The notes under the pieces are model-generated. The model saw only the letters and a program-made list of their open reading frames with translations, was not told where the DNA came from and searched no databases. Position numbers and translations under genes: made by a program. A stretch of DNA of 64,000 bases from Neoluteolibacter marinus (GTDB taxonomy: Bacteria; Verrucomicrobiota; Verrucomicrobiia; Verrucomicrobiales; Akkermansiaceae), in NCBI RefSeq assembly GCF_014904755.1, contig NZ_JACZFQ010000104.1:62001-126000 (forward strand), written 5' to 3'. Below are positions 20,141-30,079 of this stretch, in pieces (positions within the stretch are counted from its first letter, which is position 1; each line of letters begins with the position of its first letter).

Positions 20141-20434
20141 GGTGAGCCGGGGGCGGGGCGCGGCGGCCTCCCGTTCCGAGTCGTCCATGAAATTGCGGAA
20201 AATACGGTCAGCGGAACTTTTGGAAACCGATGACCAAGGTGAAGCCCGCCCGACAGTCCTGTCGAGCAGCAACGGGTAAATACGTATCTCCGAATGATCG
20301 GGGATCCCGTGAATCTAACAACTTGGGTGATGCGGGGTCGGCCATGTCGTTGCATGGACAACGCTGATATCCGCGCCGGAATGGGCGGGATGGAGGATTT
20401 CCCGGCGAGCGTGTCTGGACGGTTAGCCCGCGAA
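20141..20434. other. Intergenic region upstream of the giant LamG gene, with small palindromes
   Basis: No gene is supported here. It should hold the promoter of the minus-strand giant-protein pair. Two inverted repeats are visible: CGACAGTCCTGTCG at 20251-20264 (6-base arms, 2-base centre) and CGTTG-N6-CAACG at 20348-20363. Either could be an operator, but neither matches a binding site I can name. Confidence 0.4.
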
Positions 20435-21562
20435 TTACTCGAACAACGGCAAGCTTTGGCGTCGCGAATCGAGGAAATCGAGGCGGGTATCGGCGGGCAT
20501 GCCGGCCTTCCGGGCTGCGTTTTGCACGATCTCGATGCTTCTCCTTCCGTCGAAGATCAAAAAATCGAGGTAACTGGATTTCTCGCCGATCGCTCCGCCG
20601 AGCGGGATGCCATGGCGGCCCATGGCCAAAGATGAATGGATGATCTCCGCCATCTCTTCGCGGGACTCCACCAAGCGATCCTCCGGCAGGGAGCTGGTCG
20701 GGACGGTCAGGTAGATCCAACTGGCTCCCAACTCCCGGAACGGATCCTCGAAGTCCGCAGGATCCCGCAGGTAGGCGCTGAGCACGGGCCAACAGCCGCA
20801 AGTCCCGGCTATGGTGTCCAGCCGGTGCCGGCCCTTGTTCCGCTTTTCCGGGGAAATGGAATACGATCCCCAGGTATCCACGGGAGAGCGCATCTTCCAG
20901 CCGCGCGCCGCGCTCGTTTCCGCGACGAAATCCTTCAGCTCCGCGATCGGCATCGATTCGGCGAGGCGCTTCTTGCTGAACTCGATCTTGCCGATCCAGC
21001 GGGAGGTGCCGAATTCGCCGAAGATCTCATCGAGCACGAGGAACAGCGCTTGCATGCACAAGCCATCCTCCGATTTCTCGATCAAGGGGTGCCACAGCAC
21101 CAGGTCGACTTCCTCGTTTTCCTCGTCGATCTCGGGCGTGACCCAGAATTCGATCGGGCGGAAGGTCAGGTCACGGGCATTCAGGGTGAAGTGGCCCAGG
21201 GTTTCCGCCGCCTGGCGGGAAGCGTGGAAGGTCCAGTTCGCGACTCCGGGCGATCGCTTGAGCCATTGGTCGGCCAGGATCTGCCGGCACATCACGCCTT
21301 CCCCGGAGAGCGTGAACGAGTGGAAACCTTCGCCGGTTCCCGGGCCGAGGACCCAGGCCATGCCCGGCAGGAGCTCGTTGACCTTGGGGGAAAGAACTTC
21401 CTGCAGCTGCCGGCCGTCCCCGCGGTTCTGGACGGCCCGCATTTCCTCGGCGGATGTGGAGAACCAATCCCAGAAGGCCTTGGCGCGCTGGTTGAAGGTG
21501 AACTCGCCGCCAGATCCGGGAGCTTCTTTTTTCCTTCCGAAGGCTCTGCGGAGGAACGACAT
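20435..21562 (-). CDS. Conserved-looking protein of unknown function downstream of hemL
   Basis: 375 residues starting MSFLRRAFGRKKEAPGSGG. There is no signal peptide and no membrane segment. I see no motif I can name. The protein is acidic and Trp-rich, with a readable pattern of alternating strands and helices (FWDWFSTSAEEM near residue 30, IDEENEEVDLVLWHPLIE in the middle). It begins 3 bases after the hemL stop on the same strand, so the two are almost certainly co-transcribed; whether they are functionally linked is unknown. The base composition is like that of its neighbours. It is likely a cytoplasmic protein. Confidence 0.8.
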   Translation of the reverse strand: MSFLRRAFGRKKEAPGSGGEFTFNQRAKAFWDWFSTSAEEMRAVQNRGDGRQLQEVLSPKVNELLPGMAWVLGPGTGEGFHSFTLSGEGVMCRQILADQWLKRSPGVANWTFHASRQAAETLGHFTLNARDLTFRPIEFWVTPEIDEENEEVDLVLWHPLIEKSEDGLCMQALFLVLDEIFGEFGTSRWIGKIEFSKKRLAESMPIAELKDFVAETSAARGWKMRSPVDTWGSYSISPEKRNKGRHRLDTIAGTCGCWPVLSAYLRDPADFEDPFRELGASWIYLTVPTSSLPEDRLVESREEMAEIIHSSLAMGRHGIPLGGAIGEKSSYLDFLIFDGRRSIEIVQNAARKAGMPADTRLDFLDSRRQSLPLFE

Positions 21563-21565
21563 GGG

Positions 21566-22849
21566 TCAGAGGGAGGCGAGCACTTCCCCGATAACCCCGA
21601 GCGTGTCGTCTAGGTCGGCCTCGGTGTGGGCGAGGGAAAGGAAGCCGGTTTCGTAGGGGCTGGGGGCGAGGTAGATGCCCTTGTCGAGGCAGCCCCAGAA
21701 GAGCTTTTTGAACAGCTCCAGGTCCTGCTTCATGACGTCGTCGACGTTGACGATCTCGCGGTCGGTGAAGAACAGGCAGAACATCGAGCCGACCCGGTTG
21801 AGGCGGTAGGGGATCCCTTTCGCGTCCATCAGCGAGCGCAGCCCTGCCTCGAAATGGGCACCGAGCTGCTCGAGGCGCGGGAAGCCGGAAGGCTTGGACA
21901 ATTCCTTGAGCTGGGCCAGCCCGGCGGCCATCGCGAGCGGGTTTCCCGAAAGTGTGCCGGCCTGGTAAACCGGGCCGATCGGGGCGAGCAGGTCCATCAC
22001 TTCGGCGCGGCCGCCGAATGCGCCCACCGGCAGGCCGCCGCCGATGACCTTGCCGAAGCAGCTCAGGTCGGGCGTCAGGTTTTCGAGGCCCTGCACACCG
22101 GCCTTGCCGAGGCGGAAGCCGGTCATGACCTCGTCGAAAATCAGCAGCGCGCCGTGCTTTTTCGTGATCGACGACAGTAGCTCGAGGTAACCGGGCCGGG
22201 GGAAAACCAGGCCGGCGTTGGCGGGGTAGGACTCGACGATGATCGCGGCGATCTCCTCGCCGCGGGCCGCGAAGAGTGCCTCGAGGGCTTCGGGATCGTT
22301 GTAGGAAAGGACGATGGTCTTTTCCGCGAAGGACTTCGGCACGCCGGCGGAATCCGGCTCGCCGTGGGTCAGGGCGCCGGAGCCGGCGGCGACCAGCAAG
22401 GAGTCGCTGTGGCCGTGGTAGCAGCCATCGAACTTGACGATGTAGTCGCGCTTGGTGAAGCCGCGGGCCAGGCGGATGGCCGACATCGTCGCCTCGGTGC
22501 CGGACGAGCACATGCGGACCTTTTCCACCGAGGGCACCCAGTCGCAGATGGTGCGCGCCATTTCGACCTCGAAGGGATTGGGGATCCCGAAGGAGATGCC
22601 GTCCTTGGCGACCTCGTGGATGGTATTGGTGATGACCGTCGGCGCGTGGCCGAGGATGTTGGGACCCCACGACCCGATGTAGTCGATGTAGGTCTTGCCA
22701 TCGACATCGGTGATCCGGCTGCCCTTGGCCCGTCGGACGAAGAAAGGCTCGCCGCCGACATTGCGGAAGGCGCGGACGGGCGAATTGACGCCGCCGGGAA
22801 TCAGTTCCTTGGCGGTGGCGAAGAGTTTCTGCGAAAGCGGGCCGGACAT
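21566..22849 (-). CDS. hemL: Glutamate-1-semialdehyde 2,1-aminomutase
   Basis: 427 residues, the normal length of HemL. The enzyme is PLP-dependent and turns glutamate-1-semialdehyde into 5-aminolevulinate in the C5 pathway of tetrapyrrole synthesis. The start is set at the ATG giving MSGPLSQKLFATAKELIPGG, which matches the family N-terminus including the GGVNSPVRAF motif; the frame stays open for 106 codons upstream but that part has no family support. The PLP lysine lies in CFGKVIGGGLPVG (Lys about 265), the cofactor aspartate in LIFDEVMTGFR. The next gene on the strand starts after 3 bases. hemA is not in this window. Confidence 0.97.
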   Translation of the reverse strand: MSGPLSQKLFATAKELIPGGVNSPVRAFRNVGGEPFFVRRAKGSRITDVDGKTYIDYIGSWGPNILGHAPTVITNTIHEVAKDGISFGIPNPFEVEMARTICDWVPSVEKVRMCSSGTEATMSAIRLARGFTKRDYIVKFDGCYHGHSDSLLVAAGSGALTHGEPDSAGVPKSFAEKTIVLSYNDPEALEALFAARGEEIAAIIVESYPANAGLVFPRPGYLELLSSITKKHGALLIFDEVMTGFRLGKAGVQGLENLTPDLSCFGKVIGGGLPVGAFGGRAEVMDLLAPIGPVYQAGTLSGNPLAMAAGLAQLKELSKPSGFPRLEQLGAHFEAGLRSLMDAKGIPYRLNRVGSMFCLFFTDREIVNVDDVMKQDLELFKKLFWGCLDKGIYLAPSPYETGFLSLAHTEADLDDTLGVIGEVLASL

Positions 22850-23009
22850 GCCGGGAACTTGAACGCCGGGCCCGCAACGTCCAACACCGAAGTGGCGGCG
22901 GCAGGAAGGGGGAGAACCGGACCGGGGCTTTTCCTGAATAGGGAGCGCCCCTTTGCGTCTCAGGAAAGCGGTGCTTTTGTTTGGCTCCGGGCACGTTATA
23001 TTCCTCCTT

Positions 23010-23729
23010 ATGAAAACCATCCTGGTTTCGGCCCTCTTGCTTTCCTTGTTCCTGCCGGCTTCGGCGCAGTCCCGGCGGCCGGACCGCAAGACGCTCATCG
23101 ACCGGGACCCCGATGTGATCCATCTGGCGGAGCATGTGAAGAATCCCATCCAGCTCCGCGTGATCAAGGAGGCACCGGTCTATTCCGACAAGAACGGCAA
23201 CCGCAAGCTGGGCACCCTGAAGGCGGACCAGACGGTGGTCCTGGAGGCAATGACCGACAAGGCCTACAAGGTGCGCGGCGAGGGGACCAAGAACGGCGTG
23301 TCGGGCTGGGTCGGACCCCATGCCTTTGCGTCGAAGGACCCGGATTTCGTCGAGAACCTGAAGAAACTCCACGCCCGGCAGCTCGAGGTGCAGGCCTTGA
23401 TCGAGGAGAACCAGCTGGCGATCGGCATGACCATGGAGGAGGCCGGCAAATCGCGCGGCAAGCCCAACAAGACGACGATCAAGCAGACCGGCAAGGGCCA
23501 GACGGGGCGCTGGGAGTTCGTCGACTACGAGGAAGTCCGCCATTACAACTACGTCCGCGAGCCGGTGTCCGGCCAGGTGTTCAAGCAGCTTTCCCACGTG
23601 ACCCAGGAGGAAAAGGGCAAGACGGTGATCGAGTTCGAGAACGGCGTGATCACCTCCATTGAGGAAAGCGAGCAGACGCCGGGATCGAGCGTGAAGATCG
23701 TGGTTCCGCCGGTGGTTTTCATCTGGTGA
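23010..23729 (+). CDS. Secreted SH3-domain-like protein
   Basis: 239 residues. The chosen ATG opens a signal peptide (MKTILVSALLLSLFLPASA, cleaved before QSRRP); a frame extension of 19 codons upstream lies in the divergent promoter region shared with hemL. Residues about 55-105 (PVYSDKNGNRKLGTLKADQ to VSGWVGPHAF) have the layout of a bacterial SH3 domain, in which a variable strand is followed by a Gly-Trp-Val-x-x strand. The rest is Lys/Glu-rich with a short helix (about 115-140) and a C-terminal beta part ending in Pro-Pro-Val-Val-Phe-Ile-Trp. Such domains often bind peptidoglycan or other cell-wall material, but no enzyme domain is present. Exact role unknown. Confidence 0.8.
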   Translation: MKTILVSALLLSLFLPASAQSRRPDRKTLIDRDPDVIHLAEHVKNPIQLRVIKEAPVYSDKNGNRKLGTLKADQTVVLEAMTDKAYKVRGEGTKNGVSGWVGPHAFASKDPDFVENLKKLHARQLEVQALIEENQLAIGMTMEEAGKSRGKPNKTTIKQTGKGQTGRWEFVDYEEVRHYNYVREPVSGQVFKQLSHVTQEEKGKTVIEFENGVITSIEESEQTPGSSVKIVVPPVVFIW

Positions 23730-23878
23730 GGCCGGCGGACGGCGGGGAATCGGCCGCTAATTCGCCCCTCGGGAGGATTTCGGGTTGAATCGATGCCCGG
23801 AAGTGATGCCTTTGGGGAAGCCGTGGTGAGCGGTGGCGCAAGCAGGCGCGCCGGATTCACCGCGGGAAGATCTCAGTC

Positions 23879-24529
23879 ATGAAAAAACCAAAGAGCGGAT
23901 TGCGGACCAAGGGCTTCACCTTGGTGGAGTTGTTGGTCGTCATTGTCATCATCGCGGCACTCGCCGCCCTGGTGTTTTCGATGGCCAAGAAGGCGATGGA
24001 CAAGTCCCGCCTCGCCAACAGCCTGACCAAGGTGCGCGACCTCGGCGTCCGCGTGCAGGGATACACCCAGGACAATGCCGGCCAGCTGCCGGTGTGGAAG
24101 GACCAGTCCGCCGACCTCTACTGGTGGGGCATGCTGATCGACGATCCGGAGAACGAGAGCCAGCTGGAGATCTTCCACAGCCCCGCCCACAAGGAATTCA
24201 GCGCCAAGCGCGGCCGGCCGAACCTTTCCTACGGCTGGAACGCCACCGTCGTCGGCCGGTTCGAAACCGCCGAGGGGGACGATGGTCCGAAGCGGATGGT
24301 CAACTTCAAGGATCCCGCCCGGATCCTGGTGCTTGCCGACGGCGAGGCCACCGGTGGCGATGCCCTGATCGACCGCACCCACCTGCCCGATGAAAAGCGC
24401 TACAACGGCCGCGCCGCGGGCCTGCTGCTCGATGGTTCCGGCAAGGAATTGCTCATCGAGCGCGATTTCAAGAGCGGTGCTTCCCCTTGGTTCATGACCG
24501 AGGAAGAGCGCGAGATGCGCGGCGAGTAA
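23879..24529 (+). CDS. Type II secretion / pseudopilin-like protein
   Basis: 216 residues. The N-terminus has a class III (prepilin) signal: a short basic leader MKKPKSGLRTKG followed by FTLVELLVVIVIIAALAAL, with the +5 Glu typical of pilin-like subunits. Cleavage by a prepilin peptidase after the Gly and methylation of the Phe are expected. The globular part (WWGMLIDDPENESQ, LSYGWNATVVGRF) resembles the many verrucomicrobial pseudopilin-like proteins that are encoded alone rather than in a secretion operon. No pilus or type II secretion gene is adjacent. It converges on tmk, with a perfect 9-base-pair hairpin between them. The ligand or assembly is unknown. Confidence 0.88.
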   Translation: MKKPKSGLRTKGFTLVELLVVIVIIAALAALVFSMAKKAMDKSRLANSLTKVRDLGVRVQGYTQDNAGQLPVWKDQSADLYWWGMLIDDPENESQLEIFHSPAHKEFSAKRGRPNLSYGWNATVVGRFETAEGDDGPKRMVNFKDPARILVLADGEATGGDALIDRTHLPDEKRYNGRAAGLLLDGSGKELLIERDFKSGASPWFMTEEEREMRGE

Positions 24530-24536
24530 GCCGCGG

Positions 24537-24564
24537 CGCGGGGAATCAAGCGTGGTTCCCCGCG
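24537..24564. terminator. Hairpin between two convergent genes
   Basis: Perfect 9-base arms CGCGGGGAA (24537-24545) and TTCCCCGCG (24556-24564) with a 10-base loop sit between the pseudopilin stop and tmk, reaching into the end of tmk. There is no T-run on either side, so it may be a bidirectional terminator or only an mRNA 3'-end structure. Confidence 0.4.
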
Positions 24565-25145
24565 ATCTCCCGGATGCGGTCTTGAACCGCATCCGGCCCG
24601 GCGTCGGTCGGGACCACGTGGACGAACGGTTCGTCCGCCAGCGAGAGGAACACCTCCCGGCATCGGGCGAGCGAGTCGGCCTTTTCGAACTCGTTCGCGG
24701 TGTCGCCGCGTCCGCCGATCCGGGTCAGCGCGGTGTCCACATCGAGGTCAAGGATGACCAGCAGGTCGGGCACCGGCGCAAATTCTTCGTTCAGGCGCCG
24801 GATTTCCGCGGGGTCGACGCCTCGCGAGCCTTGGTAGGCCATCGTTGAAAAGTAGTAGCGGTCGAGGATGACCACCTTCCCTGCCGCCAAGGCCGGAGCA
24901 ATCAACTGCTCGACGTGCTCGCGGCGGTCCTTGAGGAAATAGTCGAGTTCCTCCTCCGGCGACAAGCGGCCGGTGGCCGCGGTGGCCCGGATCTTCTGGC
25001 CCCAGGGCCCGTCGGTGGGTTCCCGGCTGGCGACCACCTCGCGACCGCGTGAGCGGAACCATTCGGCGAGCCGCTGGGTTTGGGTCGATTTGCCGGTTCC
25101 GTCGATGCCTTCGAGGACGATGAAGAGGCCGTTTGCTTTGGTCAC
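24546..25145 (-). CDS. tmk: Thymidylate kinase
   Basis: 199 residues from the GTG at 25145, which gives MTKANGLFIVLEGIDGTGKS, the usual spacing before the P-loop. An upstream ATG at 25205 would add 20 residues without family support. The enzyme phosphorylates dTMP to dTDP for DNA synthesis. Visible motifs are the Walker A GIDGTGKST, the DR motif in ILDRYYFSTMAYQG, SREPT for nucleotide and dTMP binding, and the lid region around FLKDRREHV. The length is typical. It is divergent from the aspartyl-protease gene and convergent with the pseudopilin gene. Confidence 0.95.
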   Translation of the reverse strand: MTKANGLFIVLEGIDGTGKSTQTQRLAEWFRSRGREVVASREPTDGPWGQKIRATAATGRLSPEEELDYFLKDRREHVEQLIAPALAAGKVVILDRYYFSTMAYQGSRGVDPAEIRRLNEEFAPVPDLLVILDLDVDTALTRIGGRGDTANEFEKADSLARCREVFLSLADEPFVHVVPTDAGPDAVQDRIREIAGNHA

Positions 25146-25391
25146 AACGGCGCCGACGCTTCCAGACCCGGCAGGGATCGGCAAGGTCGGATGGCGTATT
25201 CCCATCGCGGCGATGGAAGCGGGCGGCGGGGAGCAGGGGACTGCCGTCGCCGATGGGCGCGATCCGGTCCCGGCGGGGGGGCGGAGGAAGGGCCGGCGGG
25301 GTGCTGGGGCGGGCGCTTGGACGGGGCCAGCTTGCCGCTGCCGATCGATCCGCCGGGTTACCGCGCCGGACGGCCAGACCTAACGAAATCC

Positions 25392-26336
25392 ATGAACAAA
25401 CTGACGATCACCGCGCTCGCCTTGGCTGGTACTTTGACAACCTGTCCGGGCCTCGACCTGGAGGAGATCCCCTTGACCCGGACCGATGGCTCCCACCACT
25501 ACCTGGTGGATGCCAGGGTGGAAGGCCGCGACCTCCGGTTGTTGGTCGACTCCGGGGCTGGCATGCTGCTGGTGCTGTCGGAAGAGACCACCCGGAGCAT
25601 CGGCATGACAGGGGAGGCCAGCGGCCAGGCGAAGGGGATCGGCGGAGACGCCGGGCTGAAGCGGTTCGAGGTGGGCGGCTTCCAACTGGGGGACCGGCGC
25701 TTCTCCCAAATGACCACCTACTCGGTGGATCTTCAACACGCCTCGCTCTTGCTCGACGGAAAGCTCTTTCCTCCCGAGGGCCTGGTCGGGGTGAGGCTTC
25801 TCAAGCGCCTGAACGCGGTGGTCGACACGCGGCGCCGCGAGCTGCTGTTGCCGCCCCGGAAGGCCGCCCCGGATGCCTACCTCAAGTCGATTTCGGACCC
25901 GACGCTCCAGGCGATCGCGATGCACGAAGGCGCCCATGGCCTGGCCTACGTGGACATCCGGCTGGCGGACGAGACCTATGCCTTCCTGGTGGATACCGGT
26001 GCCGGCACGAATTCGCTGGAGCCGGCGGTCGCGGAAGAACTCGGCCTCGTGCTCGGCGGACCGGGCCGGGACATCGGCGGGGCCGGTGCGGCCAAGGTCA
26101 CCGGCGCCCGCAGGGCAGAGATCAGGAATCCGGTCATCGGGGGCAAGGTGACGCTGCCGGTGATGAGCTTCGACGTTCATCCGCTGCAAGGAGTCGTTCC
26201 GCCCGGCGAGCAGCGACTCGGTGGCATCCTCGGGTCGCGGACGCTCGGAGCCTTGGGAGCCCGCGTTGACTTCGGCAGCTACCGGATCTTCGTGCCGCCG
26301 GTGGTCCAGCTCGGGGAGCTGAAGAAGATCCGCTAG
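25392..26336 (+). CDS. Secreted tandem retropepsin-like aspartyl protease
   Basis: 314 residues with a signal peptide (MNKLTITALALAGTLTTCPG). Two aspartyl-protease signatures are present in one chain: LLVDSGAGMLLV at about residue 54 and FLVDTGAGTNSL at about residue 201. Each is followed by a hydrophobic-hydrophobic-Gly element (GVRLLKRLNAVVDT; GILGSRTLGALGARVDF), so the protein looks like two fused retropepsin-like halves that could form the two-Asp active site within one polypeptide, as pepsins do. It is probably periplasmic; the substrate is unknown. It starts 246 bases from tmk on the other strand. Confidence 0.85.
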   Translation: MNKLTITALALAGTLTTCPGLDLEEIPLTRTDGSHHYLVDARVEGRDLRLLVDSGAGMLLVLSEETTRSIGMTGEASGQAKGIGGDAGLKRFEVGGFQLGDRRFSQMTTYSVDLQHASLLLDGKLFPPEGLVGVRLLKRLNAVVDTRRRELLLPPRKAAPDAYLKSISDPTLQAIAMHEGAHGLAYVDIRLADETYAFLVDTGAGTNSLEPAVAEELGLVLGGPGRDIGGAGAAKVTGARRAEIRNPVIGGKVTLPVMSFDVHPLQGVVPPGEQRLGGILGSRTLGALGARVDFGSYRIFVPPVVQLGELKKIR

Positions 26337-26415
26337 CTGCCGCGACCGCTGGGCGGCGTGCCCGGGCAAGGGATGTCCAGGGGCGAGCTCGCCTCCATCC
26401 CAACCGGCCTGTTTT

Positions 26416-26438
26416 CGGGGCCGGTTCAAACGGCCCCG
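26416..26438 (+). terminator. Possible terminator after the aspartyl protease gene
   Basis: Perfect 8-base arms CGGGGCCG (26416-26423) and CGGCCCCG (26431-26438) with a 7-base loop lie about 80 bases after the stop. Only a broken T-rich stretch follows, so this is a weak call. Confidence 0.35.
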
Positions 26439-26551
26439 GCCCGTTTGTCTCGCACCCGTCATCTCGGGAATGTTGCGGCAATCGTTCCCGGCCTCCGTGA
26501 GTCCCGCGGTCCGACCCGAACTCCCCCGGTTCCACCTCACCAAAAACATCC

Positions 26552-29500
26552 ATGACAAAAACACCATTGCTCGCGTCCGGTGCCTTGCTCGCCGGATCCA
26601 CCTTGGCCTTCGCCGCCGCCGCTCCCTACGCGTGGACCGGTGCCGCGGCGGACGGCGATTTCTTCAACGAGGCGAACTGGACCGCCAGCGGCAGTCCGAT
26701 CGTCGACGACATCTTCACGACGACGGACGGCATGCTCGGCGGTGCCGGATCCTATGTCATCGACAGCCAGGACTTCTCCGCGACCGGTGCCGGAGAGATC
26801 GCCGGCGGCGTGCTCTGGGACGCCGGCGCGAATATCAGCTTCGCCAACACCAACGGCCGCTTCCTGGGGATCTTCCGCAGCCGAGCGACCACGATGCTGA
26901 CCTTCGACAACTCCGATCTGGTCATCAACGGGATCGCCGAATGGAACATCGCCGGTGATTTCACCAGCCCGGTCGGGGCCTTCGCCCCCCAGTGGACGGC
27001 GAGCCTGTCCAATGGCTCGGACATCGTTTCCTCCAGCAACGGCACGACTCCCAACGGCGGGGTCTGGTTCGGCGATCTGACGATCTCCGACACTTCCACC
27101 CTTGCCGTCCAGTCCCTTTCCAGCACCCAGGTCACGCTGCAAGGGGCGGGCAGCCAGCTCACGCTCAACGGCGGTGGAAACCCGATCAACAACTCGATCG
27201 TCGACCTGGTCGCGGTGGGCTCAAGCGTGCACTTCCTTGCCGAAAGCGTGTCCACCGTCCTTGCCGAGCACCTTTTCGGCAACAGCAGCGACCAGCGCCA
27301 GAGCGGGATGTTGATCGGAGGCGGCTTGATCGGCTTCCCGGGCATCCTGGCCGTCGATCTCGATGGCAGCGGCGCCTACACGGGTGACAACGGCGCGAGC
27401 TTCACGCTGGTGAGCGATGGCGGCGCGGGCTCGATCCTCACCGTGACCGCATTGCCATCGGCGCCCGCCCCGCGGACACTGACCTACACCAACTCCTCGG
27501 GCGATGCCTTCTGGGACGTCAACTTCGCCGATGACTGGGACAATGGCGGCGTCGCCGATTTCTACCACAACGGCGACCATGTGATCTTCGACGGTTCGGC
27601 CAACGGCTTGCCGGGGACCTTGAGCATCGACTTCGACGAGCAGAACGGCGTCATCTTCCCCGGCAGCGTCACCGTCGACAACCCGGCGGGCAACGACTAC
27701 GCCTTCACCGGCGAACTCTACGGCAACGGGCCGCTGGTCAAGTCGGGCAGCGGCACGCTGACCCTGGATGCTCCGGACAATGACATGCCCTACGCCGGGG
27801 AGATCTCGGTCGATGGCGGCGTGCTGGAGCTCGCGGGTGGATTCAATTCGTCGCTCCGCTACGCCCCCGTGACCGTCAATCCCGGCGCCACCTTCCGCTA
27901 CGCCTCCGGCAATGCGGGCAACAGCACCTACACCCCGTTCACGCTCGCCGGAGGAACGCTCGAGACGACCAACAACTACCTCTACATCTGGCCCGCCGCC
28001 GCCACGATTGTCCTGGCGCCGGGCACCGACAGCACGGTTCTCGTCTCCAATGTCCTGCGCACCAACGGCGCCACGATCAGCGGCGGCGGCAACCTGATCA
28101 AGGATGGCAGCGGCACGCTGATGGTGTGGGACACCCACGCGACCTACACCGGCTCGACCACCGTCAGGGACGGCTTGCTGACGATCAAGGAGAACACCAC
28201 CTCGGCCTCGGACCACTGGCTAATCGAAGGCGGGGTGATGCGTCTCGTCGGCGACAGCGCTGCTCCCATCGGGAACCTGCCGGATGCCTCGATCATTGAA
28301 ATGACAGGCGGGGAATTCGACGTGACCGGCAACGTCGAGACGATCGGCACCCTGTCGATGGATTCGACCACCTCGTCCACGACCCTCGCACTCGCCAACC
28401 AGGGAGCCGGTACGACCCCGGCGCTGTTGACGGTCGACACCCTCGATCTCACCGGCACCGCGAACCTGGTCGCCTTCGACGTGGCTCCCGGATTCGGCAC
28501 CTTCGAGATCATGAACGCCACCACGGTGAACGGTGTCTTGGGAACCAACCTGCTGGTGGCAGGGGTGCCGGCGTCATCGCAGTCGTGGAGTTTCACCGGT
28601 GGCGTTATCAGCGTGACCATCGCCTACACTCCCAATGCCATCACCTACACCAACCAGTCGGGGAGCGCGACCTGGTCGCTGGCCGCGGACACCGATTGGT
28701 CCGACGGCAGCGCGATCGGCTACTTCGACACCGACAACGTCACCTTCGGCGACGGTGCGAGCGGGCTCCCTGGCAGCTTGTCGGTGGCCATTGCCAATCC
28801 CGTGACCCCGGGATCCGTGACGTTCTCCAACACCACGGGCAATGATTACACCTTCACCGGATCCGCGATCACCGGGCCTGCCGGCCTGGCCAAGAACGGT
28901 GGCGGCAGCGTGACCCTCTCCCAGAAGAACACGTTCACCGGCGACACCGTCATCAACGCCGGGACCCTCGTGCTGGATGCCGACACGCGAACGCTGGCCG
29001 ATGAATCGGAAATCACCGTGAACGCCGGTGCCACCCTCCAGCTCAACCGGACCAACGCCCTCCAGCGCGACTTCGCGGACGCCGGAATCACGATCGACGG
29101 AGGAACGCTGGAGTTCACCGAAAGCGGTGTGACCGGGGTCAACACCCACGCGCATCTCCCCGCGCTCACCTTGCTCGACGGCGCGCTCGTGACCGGCACC
29201 TCCGGCGGCGGATTCGCGGAAGTCAATTCCGACCTCGACGGTGACATCACCGTCGGTGGCTCCGTGCCGTCCACCATCGGGCCGTTCAACCGGGGCATCC
29301 GCTTCGCCAGCTACGGCCCCTTCATCGACGTGGCGGACGTGACGTCGGACGCGGCGGTCGACCTGACCGTGGATGCGCGGATGCGCGGAGGCCTGGGCTT
29401 CACCAAGGTCGGTGCGGGCACGATGTTCATCGCCGCCAATCCGGGCAACAACACCGACTACAACTACACCGTCGTCTCCGAAGGCTGCCTGCGGATCGCC

Positions 29501-30064
29501 AACCTCAGTTCGATCCCCGCCGACCTGACCAAGGTCTCCGTGGACGACGGCGCCTGCTTCGGAGGGATCGTCGGAGATGCCCCGAACCTGGTTGAAGCGG
29601 ACCTGCTGGCGATTGCCGCCAACGTGACGTGGAGCGCCGGCGGCGATGCCCGCCTGTTGATCGATACCGCCGGCCAGACGGTGGACATTGCCGCGACGAT
29701 TGCCGGCAATTTCAAGATCATCGCCACCGGCAACGGCACCCTCAACCTGAACGGCGGGGCGAACGTCAATGACATCCTCGTCGAGGGCAGCACCACGGTG
29801 AATGCCGCCAGTGTCGGGGCGACGGCGATCTCGATCGATGGCATCGCCACGACCGCCGGCACCACGCCCGGTACGTTGAAAGCCGTCATCTCCTTCAACG
29901 CCGACGGGCCGGTCGATGTCTATGCATCGGGCGATCTCGTCACCTGGGGCGCACCGGTGGCCACCGGTGTTTCCGGGACCAGCGTCGAGGTCGATAACCT
30001 GTCCTCGACCAAGCAGTTCTTCGTGCTCGTCTCGGCCGGCCAGACCTTCCCGCTGGCGCCTTGA
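26552..30064 (+). CDS. Surface protein with autotransporter-associated beta-strand repeats
   Basis: 1170 residues with a signal peptide ([24 protein letters not shown]). Just after it comes the verrucomicrobial motif Trp-x-Gly-x-Ala-Asp-Gly-x-Phe-x-x-x-x-Asn-Trp (about 26-40), and related Asp-Ala-x-Trp-Asp units recur at about 315 and 705. The repeats follow the autotransporter-associated pattern: [17 protein letters not shown] and [12 protein letters not shown], each followed by a run of beta strands giving a solenoid. The end ([10 protein letters not shown]) shows neither an autotransporter beta-barrel nor a PEP-CTERM sorting tail, so how it stays on or leaves the cell is unclear. It is closed by a strong terminator. 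Ligand unknown; likely an adhesin or matrix protein. Confidence 0.9.
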   Translation: MTKTPLLASGALLAGSTLAFAAAAPYAWTGAAADGDFFNEANWTASGSPIVDDIFTTTDGMLGGAGSYVIDSQDFSATGAGEIAGGVLWDAGANISFANTNGRFLGIFRSRATTMLTFDNSDLVINGIAEWNIAGDFTSPVGAFAPQWTASLSNGSDIVSSSNGTTPNGGVWFGDLTISDTSTLAVQSLSSTQVTLQGAGSQLTLNGGGNPINNSIVDLVAVGSSVHFLAESVSTVLAEHLFGNSSDQRQSGMLIGGGLIGFPGILAVDLDGSGAYTGDNGASFTLVSDGGAGSILTVTALPSAPAPRTLTYTNSSGDAFWDVNFADDWDNGGVADFYHNGDHVIFDGSANGLPGTLSIDFDEQNGVIFPGSVTVDNPAGNDYAFTGELYGNGPLVKSGSGTLTLDAPDNDMPYAGEISVDGGVLELAGGFNSSLRYAPVTVNPGATFRYASGNAGNSTYTPFTLAGGTLETTNNYLYIWPAAATIVLAPGTDSTVLVSNVLRTNGATISGGGNLIKDGSGTLMVWDTHATYTGSTTVRDGLLTIKENTTSASDHWLIEGGVMRLVGDSAAPIGNLPDASIIEMTGGEFDVTGNVETIGTLSMDSTTSSTTLALANQGAGTTPALLTVDTLDLTGTANLVAFDVAPGFGTFEIMNATTVNGVLGTNLLVAGVPASSQSWSFTGGVISVTIAYTPNAITYTNQSGSATWSLAADTDWSDGSAIGYFDTDNVTFGDGASGLPGSLSVAIANPVTPGSVTFSNTTGNDYTFTGSAITGPAGLAKNGGGSVTLSQKNTFTGDTVINAGTLVLDADTRTLADESEITVNAGATLQLNRTNALQRDFADAGITIDGGTLEFTESGVTGVNTHAHLPALTLLDGALVTGTSGGGFAEVNSDLDGDITVGGSVPSTIGPFNRGIRFASYGPFIDVADVTSDAAVDLTVDARMRGGLGFTKVGAGTMFIAANPGNNTDYNYTVVSEGCLRIANLSSIPADLTKVSVDDGACFGGIVGDAPNLVEADLLAIAANVTWSAGGDARLLIDTAGQTVDIAATIAGNFKIIATGNGTLNLNGGANVNDILVEGSTTVNAASVGATAISIDGIATTAGTTPGTLKAVISFNADGPVDVYASGDLVTWGAPVATGVSGTSVEVDNLSSTKQFFVLVSAGQTFPLAP

Positions 30065-30079
30065 CCCGGGGCTCCTCAA

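Noticed and set aside
22977-23002. Promoter-like TTGTTT and TATATT before the SH3-like gene
   Set aside because: The spacer is 14 bases and the second box is only 7 bases from the ATG, so a normal promoter at this place is unlikely.
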